Origin: Bacillus testis
GTDB lineage: Bacteria > Bacillota > Bacilli > Bacillales > DSM-1321
Assembly (NCBI RefSeq): GCF_001243895.1
Contig: NZ_LN851186.1
Span: forward strand, 3,696,423-3,760,422
Reading direction: 5' to 3'
Length of the DNA stretch: 64,000 nucleotides
This document shows positions 41,997 through 50,467 of this stretch, one piece after another. Numbering within the stretch: the stretch's first letter is position 1; the number at the start of each line of letters is the position of its first letter. The notes under the pieces were generated by a model, which ran no database searches, was not told where the DNA came from, and saw nothing but the letters and a program-made list of their open reading frames with translations. The position numbers and the translations under genes are program-made.

Positions 41997-44381
41997 TTAT
42001 TTGCTTTTCAATTCAGTCTGGATCAATACCGGATCATGGTCGCTTGCCCGTCCGTGCTGTTCCATGAACTGCGAATTGATGTGGACGATATCCACTTTTG
42101 TCGCATGTTCCATATTTTTCGTGACAAGGATATGGTCGAGAACCTGTGCGTTGCCTTGGTATGAATACGTATACCGTTTTTTCTCTTTTACCTTATCGAT
42201 CATGTCTGTCAGTTCTTTGCCCTTCACTTTTTGCAATGGCGCTGAGAATTCAAAGTCATTGAAATCGCCCAATAAAATGATGTTGGCGTTTTTGTCTTTT
42301 TTCTTCACGTCTTTAACGAATGAGTTGACAATGCCTGCAATCTTTAGGCGTTGGATTTCACTTGATAGGATAGGCGGCTGGTTTTTCCCGAATAGAGGCT
42401 GGTCTCCACCCTTGGAATTAAAATGGTTGGCTACCACAATCACCTTTTTACCGCGGAACTGGAATTGTGCGGCCAATGGTTTTCTGCTAGAACGGAACGC
42501 TTCGTTTGTTGGATCGATCCGTCCTGGATTGACTGTCAGCTTGCGGTTTTCATAGCCGACCGATTCCGTCGCTGTTCCTTTGCGGCCTTCCACTAAAGAT
42601 ACACGGTCGCTATTGTATAGGAAGCCGACACGGATGTTTCCTCCCGGCGCCCCGCCATCTTTATTGTTCTCTGGGGCGATGTCCGTGAATTGATAGGTTG
42701 GGCCGCCCAATGCCTTGATTTTATCTGCCAGTAATTTGAAATTTTTAGTAGCGTCGGTTGTGCCGGTGTCAGCCGGACCGTCATTATCCTGTACTTCCGT
42801 GACGCCGATGATATCAGGCTGGTTGAGGTTTTTCACGATTGCCATGGCCAGCTTAGTCACCTTTTCATCGCTGTCTTTCGCCGAAAAGTTCTCGACATTA
42901 TAGGAAGCGACCGTCAACTTTTTATCATGCTTTTTAAGATCTGTTGTTTCCCGCTTCGTTTTTCCCTCTACAAATGAAGGGAGATTTTCTTTTTTCGTTT
43001 TCACTTTGAAATTGCTGTATCCATAGCTGACTACCCCGTATATGCTTCCTTTAAAATAGTCGCCTGTTTTAGCTACATAGTTTTTATCGCCGATTTCCAC
43101 AATCAGACGCTCAGGATTATAATCCTTGGCTGTGATACGCAAAGCGCCTGTGTCTGTATTGGTTTTCACATTGCCAGGAACGACATACAGCTCACCGTAG
43201 TTCTGCGGAGCAATTACTTTCGCATCCTTAATTTCAATCAACATGCCTTCCAGGCTCTCATAAAAATCAATGCCATCCTGCTGCGGATCGAATTTTACAA
43301 AAGCATCGTTATCGATGATTTCAGTCGGCTGCTTACGGTCTTTGCCGATCACTACCGGCTTAGGCAATGATTGCCCGCTTTTTACAACTGTTAAAGAAGA
43401 TGCATTGATTTCCGTAACGGATAAATCTGTCTGCATTTTTTCGGAGTATCCTTGAAGCACTTGTTCCTTCACTTGCCCATTTACTTTTACAACGTCGCCG
43501 ACCTGCAGCCCATGCTGTTTCTTATAGATTAGAAGGCCTTCCGATGTTTTCTCATCTTTATCCGGCTTTTGGTCTTGGATATAGGCGTTATTGCTGTCGT
43601 CTACATACGTGACAATCCCTTCGACATCCGCGACATACTGGTTTAGGTAAGGAGAGTTATGGGAAGCACCTTGGATGTCATGGATGCGCAATCCTGTTTT
43701 GGCTATCTTATAAGTGAAGACCGATATATCACTGTTTTTATAGCTTTCTTTGGTGACCATTGCTTTGATTGTCATATCTTTATCGATGGTGATTGGTTGT
43801 TGATACACCGGGCTGGATTCTGTCGGGTTGCTGCCATCGATACTGTAATGGATCATGGCTCCCTCGGAATTTGTCTTCAGTGTCACTTGGGTTCCGCTCT
43901 TGACGGCACCTGCCGCCGGGCTTGCAACAGCTTGTTCGGCTACTGGCTGAGCGTTTGCTTCCACCCATTCCATCTTAGTAGGCGACTTCAATCCCGGAGA
44001 AGAGAAATACGCTTCCAGGCTGCCGCTGACTTTCACTTTTTTGCCGATATTGCCCGGGTTGCTGCTTAATCCATAAGCTGCACGATAGGCGGAAGTAAGC
44101 TGCACCGGCATGATATTGGCAGGATCTTTTTCATTTGGGTCATCGGCGATGGCGAAATTATTGTCATCTTTAAATGGTCCGTTAAATACATACGATTTAC
44201 TGGCGGATGTATATCCGACAATATAACCTTCCACCGTTGCATCGCCGTTATTATTGGCAATGGCTTCTTTGACTGTAAAGGATGCATCTGCTTTTATGAC
44301 AAAAGACTGGGCCGATAAGCCAAAAATCAATAGAAAGGCCATACATACAATAGAGATTTTTTTCATGGCATGCATGTTCAT
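41997..44381 (-). CDS. Secreted endonuclease/exonuclease/phosphatase-family nuclease
   Basis: About 794 residues, ATG at 44381 favoured (GGGAGAG upstream; open to 44396). Signal peptide ISIVCMAFLLIFGLSAQSF. N-terminal DUF6359-like OB domain (about 35-150: ATVEGYIVGYTSASKSYVF), a chitobiase/Fn3-like insert (IHYSIDGSNPTESSPVYQQP), further OB domains (about 235-460), and a C-terminal EEP domain. EEP motifs seen: ASYNVENF, VTEVQDNDG, VVANHFNSKGGD, LLGDFNDFE and RASDHDPVLI. The layout matches bacillar extracellular nucleases such as the YhcR-type proteins. It likely degrades external DNA or RNA using divalent metal; no wall anchor is present. Confidence 0.87.
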   Translation of the reverse strand: MNMHAMKKISIVCMAFLLIFGLSAQSFVIKADASFTVKEAIANNNGDATVEGYIVGYTSASKSYVFNGPFKDDNNFAIADDPNEKDPANIMPVQLTSAYRAAYGLSSNPGNIGKKVKVSGSLEAYFSSPGLKSPTKMEWVEANAQPVAEQAVASPAAGAVKSGTQVTLKTNSEGAMIHYSIDGSNPTESSPVYQQPITIDKDMTIKAMVTKESYKNSDISVFTYKIAKTGLRIHDIQGASHNSPYLNQYVADVEGIVTYVDDSNNAYIQDQKPDKDEKTSEGLLIYKKQHGLQVGDVVKVNGQVKEQVLQGYSEKMQTDLSVTEINASSLTVVKSGQSLPKPVVIGKDRKQPTEIIDNDAFVKFDPQQDGIDFYESLEGMLIEIKDAKVIAPQNYGELYVVPGNVKTNTDTGALRITAKDYNPERLIVEIGDKNYVAKTGDYFKGSIYGVVSYGYSNFKVKTKKENLPSFVEGKTKRETTDLKKHDKKLTVASYNVENFSAKDSDEKVTKLAMAIVKNLNQPDIIGVTEVQDNDGPADTGTTDATKNFKLLADKIKALGGPTYQFTDIAPENNKDGGAPGGNIRVGFLYNSDRVSLVEGRKGTATESVGYENRKLTVNPGRIDPTNEAFRSSRKPLAAQFQFRGKKVIVVANHFNSKGGDQPLFGKNQPPILSSEIQRLKIAGIVNSFVKDVKKKDKNANIILLGDFNDFEFSAPLQKVKGKELTDMIDKVKEKKRYTYSYQGNAQVLDHILVTKNMEHATKVDIVHINSQFMEQHGRASDHDPVLIQTELKSK

Positions 44382-44764
44382 TTTACACTCTCCCATATTT
44401 CAGAATATTATTCGCCGGTAAACAGGATGTATGTCTAGCAGATGTGCTCTCTTAAAGTTTGCCAGTTTAACTATATTCTCCCTGCTTCCAAATAAGCCAA
44501 CAAGGGTAAGAAGGCGGAGTGTGAAAGCGTTTTACTAGGCCGCTTTACCCATTATTTATCCTTTCCTTTATACAGGTATAATGAAAGTGCCATTTTTTAC
44601 TGATTGGCAATCTGATTTTAATTGTTGTATGATAGCAAGAAACTAAATTTTCAGTATTATTTTTTTTAAAATAACCTTGGTAAAAAATTCTCCGCGAGGG
44701 TAAAGAATAAGATTACACCCTCTCGGTAAAAGAAAATACATCATTAGTGGAAGGAGAATCTGCC
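44382..44764. other. Divergent intergenic region
   Basis: Region between the divergent nuclease and HD-hydrolase genes, without a gene. A cre-like sequence around 44519-44534 has a mismatch at a key position and is not called. Confidence 0.4.
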
Positions 44765-45391
44765 GTGGGAATACACACATACTTTAAGAGTCTGACTAAA
44801 TTGGAACGAATTGAACGCTGTCCGGGGGAATTCATGTTTGAACGCCATACAGTGGCAAGCCATTCATTCAAGGTTGCGCAGTATGCCCAGTTCCTCGGCA
44901 CAGTTGAAGAACAAAGCGGGACGCCGATTGATTGGAAGTCCCTTTACGAAAAAGCGATCAATCACGATTATCCGGAGATTTTCATCGGCGATATCAAAAC
45001 TCCGGTCAAATATTGGACGCCGGAACTAAGGGAAATGCTGTCCACCGTCGAAGAAGGCATGACGGCGAAATTCATCGATACAGAATTCCCGGAAGAGTAC
45101 AAGGACATCTACCGGGATAAATTGAAAGAAGGCAAGGATGCCACCGTTGAAGGACAAATTCTCTCTGCCGCCGATAAAATCGATCTAATCTATGAAGCAT
45201 TCACCGAAATACAGCGTGGAAATGCCGAACCCGTCTTCCTTGATATGTACCACGACGCACTCATCGTCCTCAAGCATATCAAACTCCACTCCGTCTCCTA
45301 CTTCATCAACGAAGTACTGCCGGAACTAATGGACGAAGACATCATGTCCACCATAGATATAAGAAAAATAACAGAAGCCGCGTTGAAATAA
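44765..45391 (+). CDS. HD-domain hydrolase (YfbR-like)
   Basis: 208 residues from a GTG at 44765, chosen because GGAAGGAG lies 8 bases upstream (open to 44747). The HD fold is shown by ERHTVASHSFKVAQYAQ (metal His), NHDYPEIFIGDI (His-Asp pair) and AADKIDLIYEAF (last Asp). This is the YfbR-like group, whose E. coli member is a 5'-deoxynucleotidase. Cytosolic nucleotide pool or phosphohydrolase role is likely; exact substrate unknown. The following repeat starts at its stop codon. Confidence 0.82.
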   Translation: MGIHTYFKSLTKLERIERCPGEFMFERHTVASHSFKVAQYAQFLGTVEEQSGTPIDWKSLYEKAINHDYPEIFIGDIKTPVKYWTPELREMLSTVEEGMTAKFIDTEFPEEYKDIYRDKLKEGKDATVEGQILSAADKIDLIYEAFTEIQRGNAEPVFLDMYHDALIVLKHIKLHSVSYFINEVLPELMDEDIMSTIDIRKITEAALK

Positions 45392-45574
45392 GAAAAGCGG
45401 AGGTGGACGTTTAGGGACGTACAAACTGGAGCACTTTTCCTCAAAATATAGGAAACACGGTGAGGTACGAACCGATGTTGACTTATTGAAGAGAAAAGTG
45501 TGAAGTTTGCTAGTCCCTGGCCACTGCAGCTGGATCAAGAAAAGCGGAAGACCTCCGTTTAGCTCCGTACAAAC
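45391..45574 (+). repeat. Structured intergenic repeat element
   Basis: Two direct copies of a 36-base motif beginning AGAAAAGCGG and ending CGTACAAAC (45391-45427 and 45539-45574) flank a hairpin with arms CAAACTGGAGCACTTTTC (45422-45439) and GAAAAGTGTGAAGTTTG (45493-45509). Short palindromic elements of this look are dispersed in bacillar genomes; I cannot assign a family. Confidence 0.55.
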
Positions 45575-45578
45575 CTTC

Positions 45579-45603
45579 GTTTAAGAATCTCCCTACCGGG
45601 TAT
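45579..45603 (+). promoter_or_regulatory. Sigma-B promoter of yflT-like gene
   Basis: GTTTAA (45579-45584), 13-base spacer, GGGTAT (45598-45603): a near-perfect match to the sigma-B consensus, 48 bases before the start codon of a general stress gene. Confidence 0.8.
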
Positions 45604-45650
45604 ACTTTTAGTAAAAAACAGGCTAATCCCGCATAAAGAGGAGGATCTGT

Positions 45651-46295
45651 ATGGACAAATATGTATATGGTGTCTACAAGGATAATTACGAGGTAATGAG
45701 TGCCATCGAGATGCTGAAGCTCCAGGGCTGCGAAGGCAGCCATCTGACTGTCCTTGCGAAGGATGAATCACTGGTCAGCCTAACGGAGGAACGTGAGCCG
45801 GATGTAAAGACTGTGACGACTTCTTCCGACGATGCGTCCTTCATGGACAAGGTGATGAGCTTCTTTTCCGCTGACGGTGCACATCAGGTAGAGCGCCAGC
45901 TGGGCAGTTGCCATTTGACAGACGATGAAAAAGCATCCTATGAGCGCGACCTGGAAGAAGGAAAAATTCTGCTTCTATTGAACCGGAAAACGCCTTTGAA
46001 TAAACGTTTGCATCCGGAAGAATCGCCTACCCTCCAGACCATGGAGCGCTATAATTCCGGATTAGGCTTAGCCGATTTCCCTGAACCAACTCCTTACGAA
46101 GAGCAGCACCAGGCCACTAAGGAATCAACCTATGAGCAGGAAGAGCGAGATGCAGTCGATTCCCATTCGCCGGCCTATATGGAAGAGAAAAAAGAAGAAT
46201 GGGACAACCAATTGAACGATTCGGCGTATGAAGAGGAACAGGATGAACAGCCAGATCCTTATTTAAAAACCAATACAAATGTCTCGCATCTATAA
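45651..46295 (+). CDS. General stress protein 17M-like (YflT domain)
   Basis: 214 residues with AGAGGAGG upstream. N-terminal YflT/heat-induced stress domain (YVYGVYKDNYEVMSAIEMLKL, HLTVLAKDE, SFFSADGAHQVERQL, LLLNRK), about residues 1-120, then an acidic low-complexity tail rich in Glu, Asp and Pro not usual for the short YflT proteins. Soluble and cytosolic. The sigma-B promoter upstream agrees with general stress control. Biochemical function is unknown. Confidence 0.83.
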   Translation: MDKYVYGVYKDNYEVMSAIEMLKLQGCEGSHLTVLAKDESLVSLTEEREPDVKTVTTSSDDASFMDKVMSFFSADGAHQVERQLGSCHLTDDEKASYERDLEEGKILLLLNRKTPLNKRLHPEESPTLQTMERYNSGLGLADFPEPTPYEEQHQATKESTYEQEERDAVDSHSPAYMEEKKEEWDNQLNDSAYEEEQDEQPDPYLKTNTNVSHL

Positions 46296-46304
46296 AGTGA
46301 AACG

Positions 46305-46345
46305 TTAATCGGCGGGGGTTTTCATTCATCCCCCGCCGATTATTA
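46305..46345 (+). terminator. Terminator of yflT-like gene
   Basis: Perfect 12-bp stem AATCGGCGGGGG and complement, 11-base loop, ten bases after the stop. Confidence 0.85.
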
Positions 46346-46739
46346 GTTGAAACAATCGGATTCTGTCTGGCACTTGATTGCTCACTTACACTGGTTCATC
46401 TTCATTCTTGTATTGAAGTGGCAGCCTTAGCGTCAGTTAGAACGGGTAAAAATCATTTCTTTAAAGGGCATACATAACGATGTAAGCTCTTTTTTTCTAC
46501 TGCAAAAAACCATTCAACCCTTCTATTTTCCAGCTATGAAATGCCCTGAAAGGGTTTAATATCCATATGGGCGGCTAAAGACTACCAATGCCCTTTCTAT
46601 TAATCAAACGTTTGATTAACATCGCCCCTGCCAGAAACATTGATTCAAAATGTTGAGATTTGACTTACTATTGGTATGATGAGTAGCCAATGCAAATGTT
46701 ATACTTTTGATATCAAAAGAAAAAGAGGAGATGACAGAT
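46346..46739 (+). other. Intergenic region before uspA
   Basis: No gene found. Contains the palindrome at 46600-46619. Promoter elements of uspA could not be fixed: TTGACT at 46663 and TATACT at 46700 do not have proper partners. Confidence 0.4.
46600..46619. promoter_or_regulatory. Operator-like 20-bp palindrome
   Basis: TTAATCAAACGTTTGATTAA is fully self-complementary and lies 120 bases before uspA. The size and symmetry fit a TetR-type operator. The same 20 bases recur at the centre of the terminator at 52535-52570. Confidence 0.5.
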
Positions 46740-47159
46740 ATGTATGAACGTATCCTGGTGCCTTACGATGGATCCGAAAGCGCTATGCATGCCTTGGAGG
46801 CTGCCGCGAATCTCGCGACTAGTTTGAAATCGTACTCTGCTTTTACTGTCTTGTACGTCATTCAAGAGATTCCCAGAGTTGAAGCAGCCAGACTGGCAGG
46901 AGATGTGAACGCGATGTTGGTAGAAGAAGGCCAGCAAGCAGTGGCTCCTGCTTTAGATCTCCTAACCCAAAAAGGTGTTAAAGCCCAAGCCATTTATCTC
47001 CACGGCGATCCGGCTGAAGTGATTTCGCGGGAGGCAGGAAAATACGATGTCGTCATTATGGGACGGCGCGGCCTTAGTACGTTCAAAGAACTGGTCATCG
47101 GTTCAGTCAGCCACAAAGTCATCCAGAATACTGCCTGCCCTGTTCTCATCGTTAACTGA
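46740..47159 (+). CDS. Universal stress protein (UspA family)
   Basis: 139 residues from the ATG at 46740 (AGAGGAG about 10 bases upstream; the frame opens at 46707). Single Usp domain: YERILVPYDGSESAMHAL at the N-terminus, and the ATP-binding G-x2-G-x9-G(S/T) motif as MGRRGLSTFKELVIGSVS near the C-terminus, ending CPVLIVN. Cytosolic nucleotide-binding stress protein. Single gene with its own terminator. Confidence 0.88.
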   Translation: MYERILVPYDGSESAMHALEAAANLATSLKSYSAFTVLYVIQEIPRVEAARLAGDVNAMLVEEGQQAVAPALDLLTQKGVKAQAIYLHGDPAEVISREAGKYDVVIMGRRGLSTFKELVIGSVSHKVIQNTACPVLIVN

Positions 47160-47211
47160 CTAGCCCGCTGCTATGGTGAAAAATCAGTATGCTCCCGCCC
47201 AACAAACGCCT

Positions 47212-47238
47212 GAGCCGGACTAGTCTCCGGCTCTTTTT
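47212..47238 (+). terminator. Terminator of uspA
   Basis: GAGCCGG / CCGGCTC stem followed by T5. Confidence 0.8.
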
Positions 47239-47372
47239 ATAGTGGATGCAGAACTTCACATCGCCGAACAAGCACAAAATCTCCCCCCATAATTCATGTT
47301 TCCTCTCCCATTCAACGAGGTATATAAATATATCACTATAATTTTTGCACCTTAGCCAAGGGAGAGATCCAT

Positions 47373-48005
47373 ATGAAGAAGTTTGTCAAATTCGGCTGTT
47401 TTGGTTTTATAGCACTGCTAGTCCTCATCATTATTATTGCTGCCTTTACAGTTAAGGTGAATGCCCCCCATTCACGGCCCTCTTCTGATACCGCCAAAGA
47501 ATCTGAAGAAAAAGCAACAGAGGAGCAAGCTGACCCGCAAAAAAATGTCTTAACCGAGAAAAAACTCAACAAAATCAATAATGGAATGACCTACGAACAA
47601 ATCGTCCAAATAATCGGTACGGAAGGCACACTTATTACAGAAGTTAAAGAAAAAAATGATTCTTTGACCCAAATCTATCAATTCCCTACTGATGGATTCC
47701 TAACAAACGCTCTGTTCACTTTCCATAACAATAAATTATCAAATAAAGACCAAATCAGCATTCAGGATGAAAATGCCCCGCAGATTACCCTTGAACAGTT
47801 CAATCAAATTCAGAATGGCATGACGCTTGAACAGGTTACTGATATTGTCGGCGGGGAAGGAAGCATCTTGTCTGAATACGGAAAAGGAACGGATCAATAC
47901 AAAATCGTGTATACCTACAGCGGCCAGGGACGCCTCGGAGCTAATGCAAGACTTACATTCCAAAATAATAAACTGGTATCCAAATCACAAAACGGCTTAA
48001 AATAG
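47373..48005 (+). CDS. Membrane-anchored protein with two DUF3862/BLIP-like domains
   Basis: 210 residues, GGGAGAGATCC before the ATG. One N-terminal membrane segment (FGCFGFIALLVLIIIIAAF), a charged linker, then two repeats of about 70 residues. Each starts L/F-N-x-I-x-N-G-M-T-x-E-Q and carries an IIGTEG or IVGGEG turn (about residues 68-135 and 145-210). This resembles the SmpA/BamE-like DUF3862 fold found in Firmicute surface proteins and in beta-lactamase inhibitor protein. Ends in a short basic tail. Function unknown. Confidence 0.75.
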   Translation: MKKFVKFGCFGFIALLVLIIIIAAFTVKVNAPHSRPSSDTAKESEEKATEEQADPQKNVLTEKKLNKINNGMTYEQIVQIIGTEGTLITEVKEKNDSLTQIYQFPTDGFLTNALFTFHNNKLSNKDQISIQDENAPQITLEQFNQIQNGMTLEQVTDIVGGEGSILSEYGKGTDQYKIVYTYSGQGRLGANARLTFQNNKLVSKSQNGLK

Positions 48006-48017
48006 ACAATGACTAGA

Positions 48018-48048
48018 GGGATGCTGCCAAACCGGCAGCATCCCTTTT
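48018..48048 (+). terminator. Terminator of DUF3862-like gene
   Basis: Perfect 11-bp stem GGGATGCTGCC and complement, then TTTTC. Confidence 0.85.
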
Positions 48049-48249
48049 CGTGCTGGCTTCGAAATCTTACCACTTTGTTACATGGATTCGATAGGTTTCT
48101 TCATAGTTTGTTCCATATTTGGTCATATTCTCGCTCTATACTTTTTAGAGGAAGGGATATCCAACAACATATAATCATGTTTGTTCTTTATGCAAAGGGA
48201 TGGTCCTACTAATAATCGGCTCAAAATAGCTGACAGGAGGTTAATTGGC

Positions 48250-48465
48250 ATGGAAAAAATCAAAAAAAATCTGGTCACCATCCTATTGTCCATCAACTTG
48301 GTGGTAGGATTACTGGCTGCAGGCGGCGTCACCTACTTGATCGTCAAGCAGAATGACCGGCCCGACCGCGGTACGCAAATGGGCGGCAAAGGAATGACAC
48401 CTCCGCAAATGAACCAAAACCAGAATCAGGATTCATCATCCGACAATACATCCAATATGCAATGA
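48250..48465 (+). CDS. Small membrane protein of the efflux operon (71 aa)
   Basis: 71 residues from an ATG at 48250, AGGAGG nine bases upstream (the frame opens earlier at 48181 without a ribosome binding site). One membrane segment (LVTILLSINLVVGLLAAGG) and a polar Gly/Met/Gln/Asn/Ser-rich outer tail (MGGKGMTPPQMNQNQNQDSS). It begins the operon, 25 bases before the membrane fusion protein gene. The tail composition resembles the Gly/Met-rich C-terminus of that protein. Role unknown; an accessory subunit of the exporter is plausible. Confidence 0.65.
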   Translation: MEKIKKNLVTILLSINLVVGLLAAGGVTYLIVKQNDRPDRGTQMGGKGMTPPQMNQNQNQDSSSDNTSNMQ

Positions 48466-48490
48466 TTCATGTAGGAAGGAATGAAAAACA

Positions 48491-49732
48491 GTGAAGAAAT
48501 GGATTACAATTTCTGTTATCGCCGTTCTTATGGTCGGGGGCGGTTCTTGGTTTCTGCTACATAAAAAACAAGAAAACGCCAGCAATGGCAGTCAACAACG
48601 CGCCGTACAAACGGTGACCGCGAAACAAGGAAAGCTTGAAGTCGCCGTCAGCGGCTCCGGTTCAGTCACAGCCGCAACCGACCAAGATGTGACGGCTGCC
48701 AATACGGTATTATCGGTTGCAAGCGTTTCGGTCGCTGCAGGAGATTCCGTCTCCAAAGGCGATACGCTTGTTACGTTTACGAACGGAGAAGAAGTAACAG
48801 CGGCAAATGATGGAGACATCGCTTCCGTCGCTGTCTCCAAAGGGAGCGTGGCTTCCCAAGGAACCATCTTGCTGCGTTTGACCAATGAAGGTGATGTCAC
48901 ATTGCCTGTCACCAGAGGAAACAGCAGCAATTCAGCGAATGTGGAAGGCGGTGCTGTTGCCGGAAGCAGCCTGACAGTGGATACCGTGAAAGCAGCGGCA
49001 GGTGATATCGTCACAAAAGGACAAACGCTTGCTACTTTTACGGATGGCAGCCTGTTGCTTGCCCCTGCTGCAGGAACGCTGACATCCATCAACATTTCTA
49101 GCGGCGATACAGTTGTTGCAAGTGATACGGTCGCTCATATTACCGATTTCAAGACATTGCAGACCACCATATCTGTTGATGAACTCGATATTTCAAAAAT
49201 CAAAACGAAGCAAGCAGCGGAAATCACAGCAAGCGCTTTTGAAGATGAGACATTCGAAGGGACTGTCACTTCCGTTGCATCGACCGGCAATTCAGAAAAT
49301 GGCGTTTCCACTTTTGATGTAACGATTTCTATTAAAGATCCAAAATCATTGAAAGTCGGCATGTCGACAGAAGCCAAAATCGTGATTGAAAGCAAGGACC
49401 AGGCAATATACGTGCCTCTTGAAGCTGTCTATACAAGCGGCGATGAAAAATATGTCCTTATACCGTCAGGCGAGAGCTCAGAAAAAGTGACTGTTGAAAC
49501 AGGCTTGACCAATGACACCTACACAGAAATTACAAAAGGGCTTGACGCGGGGGCTTCCGTTCAAATCCCGCAAGTTCAATCCAGCGGCTCTGGCTCAGGC
49601 TTCAACCGTGGCGGCAAAATGATGGACGGCATGGGAGGTCAAGGAGGAGGCATGCCTTCAGGCGGAGGAACTCCCCCATCCGGAGAGCGGCCAAGTGGTA
49701 TGGGCTCCGGCGGTGGACAAGGAGGCAAATAA
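48491..49732 (+). CDS. Efflux membrane fusion protein (HlyD/MacA-like)
   Basis: 413 residues, GTG start at 48491 after AGGAAGGA. N-terminal membrane segment, then two biotinyl-lipoyl-like half motifs (VSVAAGDSVSKGDTLVTFTN and VKAAAGDIVTKGQTLATFTD), a barrel domain (TTISVDELDISKIKTKQAAE) and a membrane-proximal domain (VPLEAVYTSGDEKYVLI). The last 45 residues are Gly/Met/Ser-rich. It has no coiled-coil hairpin, as is common in Gram-positive MacA-type proteins. It should link to the ABC pair that follows 3 bases downstream; MacB-type exporters remove peptides, toxins or lipophilic compounds. Confidence 0.87.
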   Translation: MKKWITISVIAVLMVGGGSWFLLHKKQENASNGSQQRAVQTVTAKQGKLEVAVSGSGSVTAATDQDVTAANTVLSVASVSVAAGDSVSKGDTLVTFTNGEEVTAANDGDIASVAVSKGSVASQGTILLRLTNEGDVTLPVTRGNSSNSANVEGGAVAGSSLTVDTVKAAAGDIVTKGQTLATFTDGSLLLAPAAGTLTSINISSGDTVVASDTVAHITDFKTLQTTISVDELDISKIKTKQAAEITASAFEDETFEGTVTSVASTGNSENGVSTFDVTISIKDPKSLKVGMSTEAKIVIESKDQAIYVPLEAVYTSGDEKYVLIPSGESSEKVTVETGLTNDTYTEITKGLDAGASVQIPQVQSSGSGSGFNRGGKMMDGMGGQGGGMPSGGGTPPSGERPSGMGSGGGQGGK

Positions 49733-49735
49733 GCT

Positions 49736-50467
49736 ATGACAGAAGAACTCATCTCCATCCGCAATCTAAGAAAAGTATATGAACTGGGCGGTGAAACGGT
49801 CACCGCACTCGATGGCATCTCGATTGATATCCACCAGGGCGACTTTGTGTCCATCATCGGTCCATCCGGTTCCGGTAAATCAACCTTCATGAACATGATC
49901 GGTTGCCTCGACCGACCCGACGAAGGCAGCTATACGTTGGACGGCGAAGAAGTGGAAGGAATGAAGAGCAATCAGCTGGCTGCGATTCGGAATGAAAAGA
50001 TCGGCTTCATTTTCCAAAGCTTCAATCTTCTGCCCAAGCTGACTGCCGAAGAAAATGTAGAGCTGCCGCTAATTTACCGGGGGATGCCCCGGAAGGAACG
50101 GAAAGAGGCCGCCGCAGCGGCACTCGATAAAGTGGGCCTTGCAGAACGTTCACACCATTTGCCCAATCAGCTTTCCGGCGGCCAACAGCAACGCGTTGCC
50201 ATCGCCAGGGCGCTTGCCGGCAATCCGCCGATCCTGCTCGCCGACGAGCCAACCGGTGCGCTGGACAGCCATACGAGCAAGGAAATCCTTGAGATGATTT
50301 CCGAATTGAATGCCCAAGGACAGACAATCGTCCTGATCACGCATGATTTGGATGTTGCCCGAAAAGCCAAGCGAGTGGTATCCATCCAGGATGGCAAGCT
50401 CAGTGAAAACGGAGGTGATTGGCTTGCAGACCATTCGAATGGCCCTAAAAAGTATCAAAGGAAATAA
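49736..50467 (+). CDS. ABC transporter ATPase (MacB/LolD type)
   Basis: 243 residues, starting 3 bases after the fusion protein gene. Walker A GPSGSGKST (near residue 42), Q-loop FQSFNLLP, signature LSGGQQQR, Walker B ILLADEPTGALD and switch His in LITHDLD are intact. It energises the permease encoded next; their frames overlap by 44 bases. The extended C-terminus (residues 225-243) runs through that overlap. Confidence 0.92.
   Translation: MTEELISIRNLRKVYELGGETVTALDGISIDIHQGDFVSIIGPSGSGKSTFMNMIGCLDRPDEGSYTLDGEEVEGMKSNQLAAIRNEKIGFIFQSFNLLPKLTAEENVELPLIYRGMPRKERKEAAAAALDKVGLAERSHHLPNQLSGGQQQRVAIARALAGNPPILLADEPTGALDSHTSKEILEMISELNAQGQTIVLITHDLDVARKAKRVVSIQDGKLSENGGDWLADHSNGPKKYQRK

Noticed and set aside
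41902..42555. 217-codon plus-strand frame over the nuclease gene
   Set aside because: Antisense to the EEP catalytic domain and covers a terminator.
44519..44534. CcpA cre-like site (TGTGAAAGCGTTTTAC)
   Set aside because: Central part matches but the conserved C near the 3' side is missing, and no sugar-related gene is adjacent.
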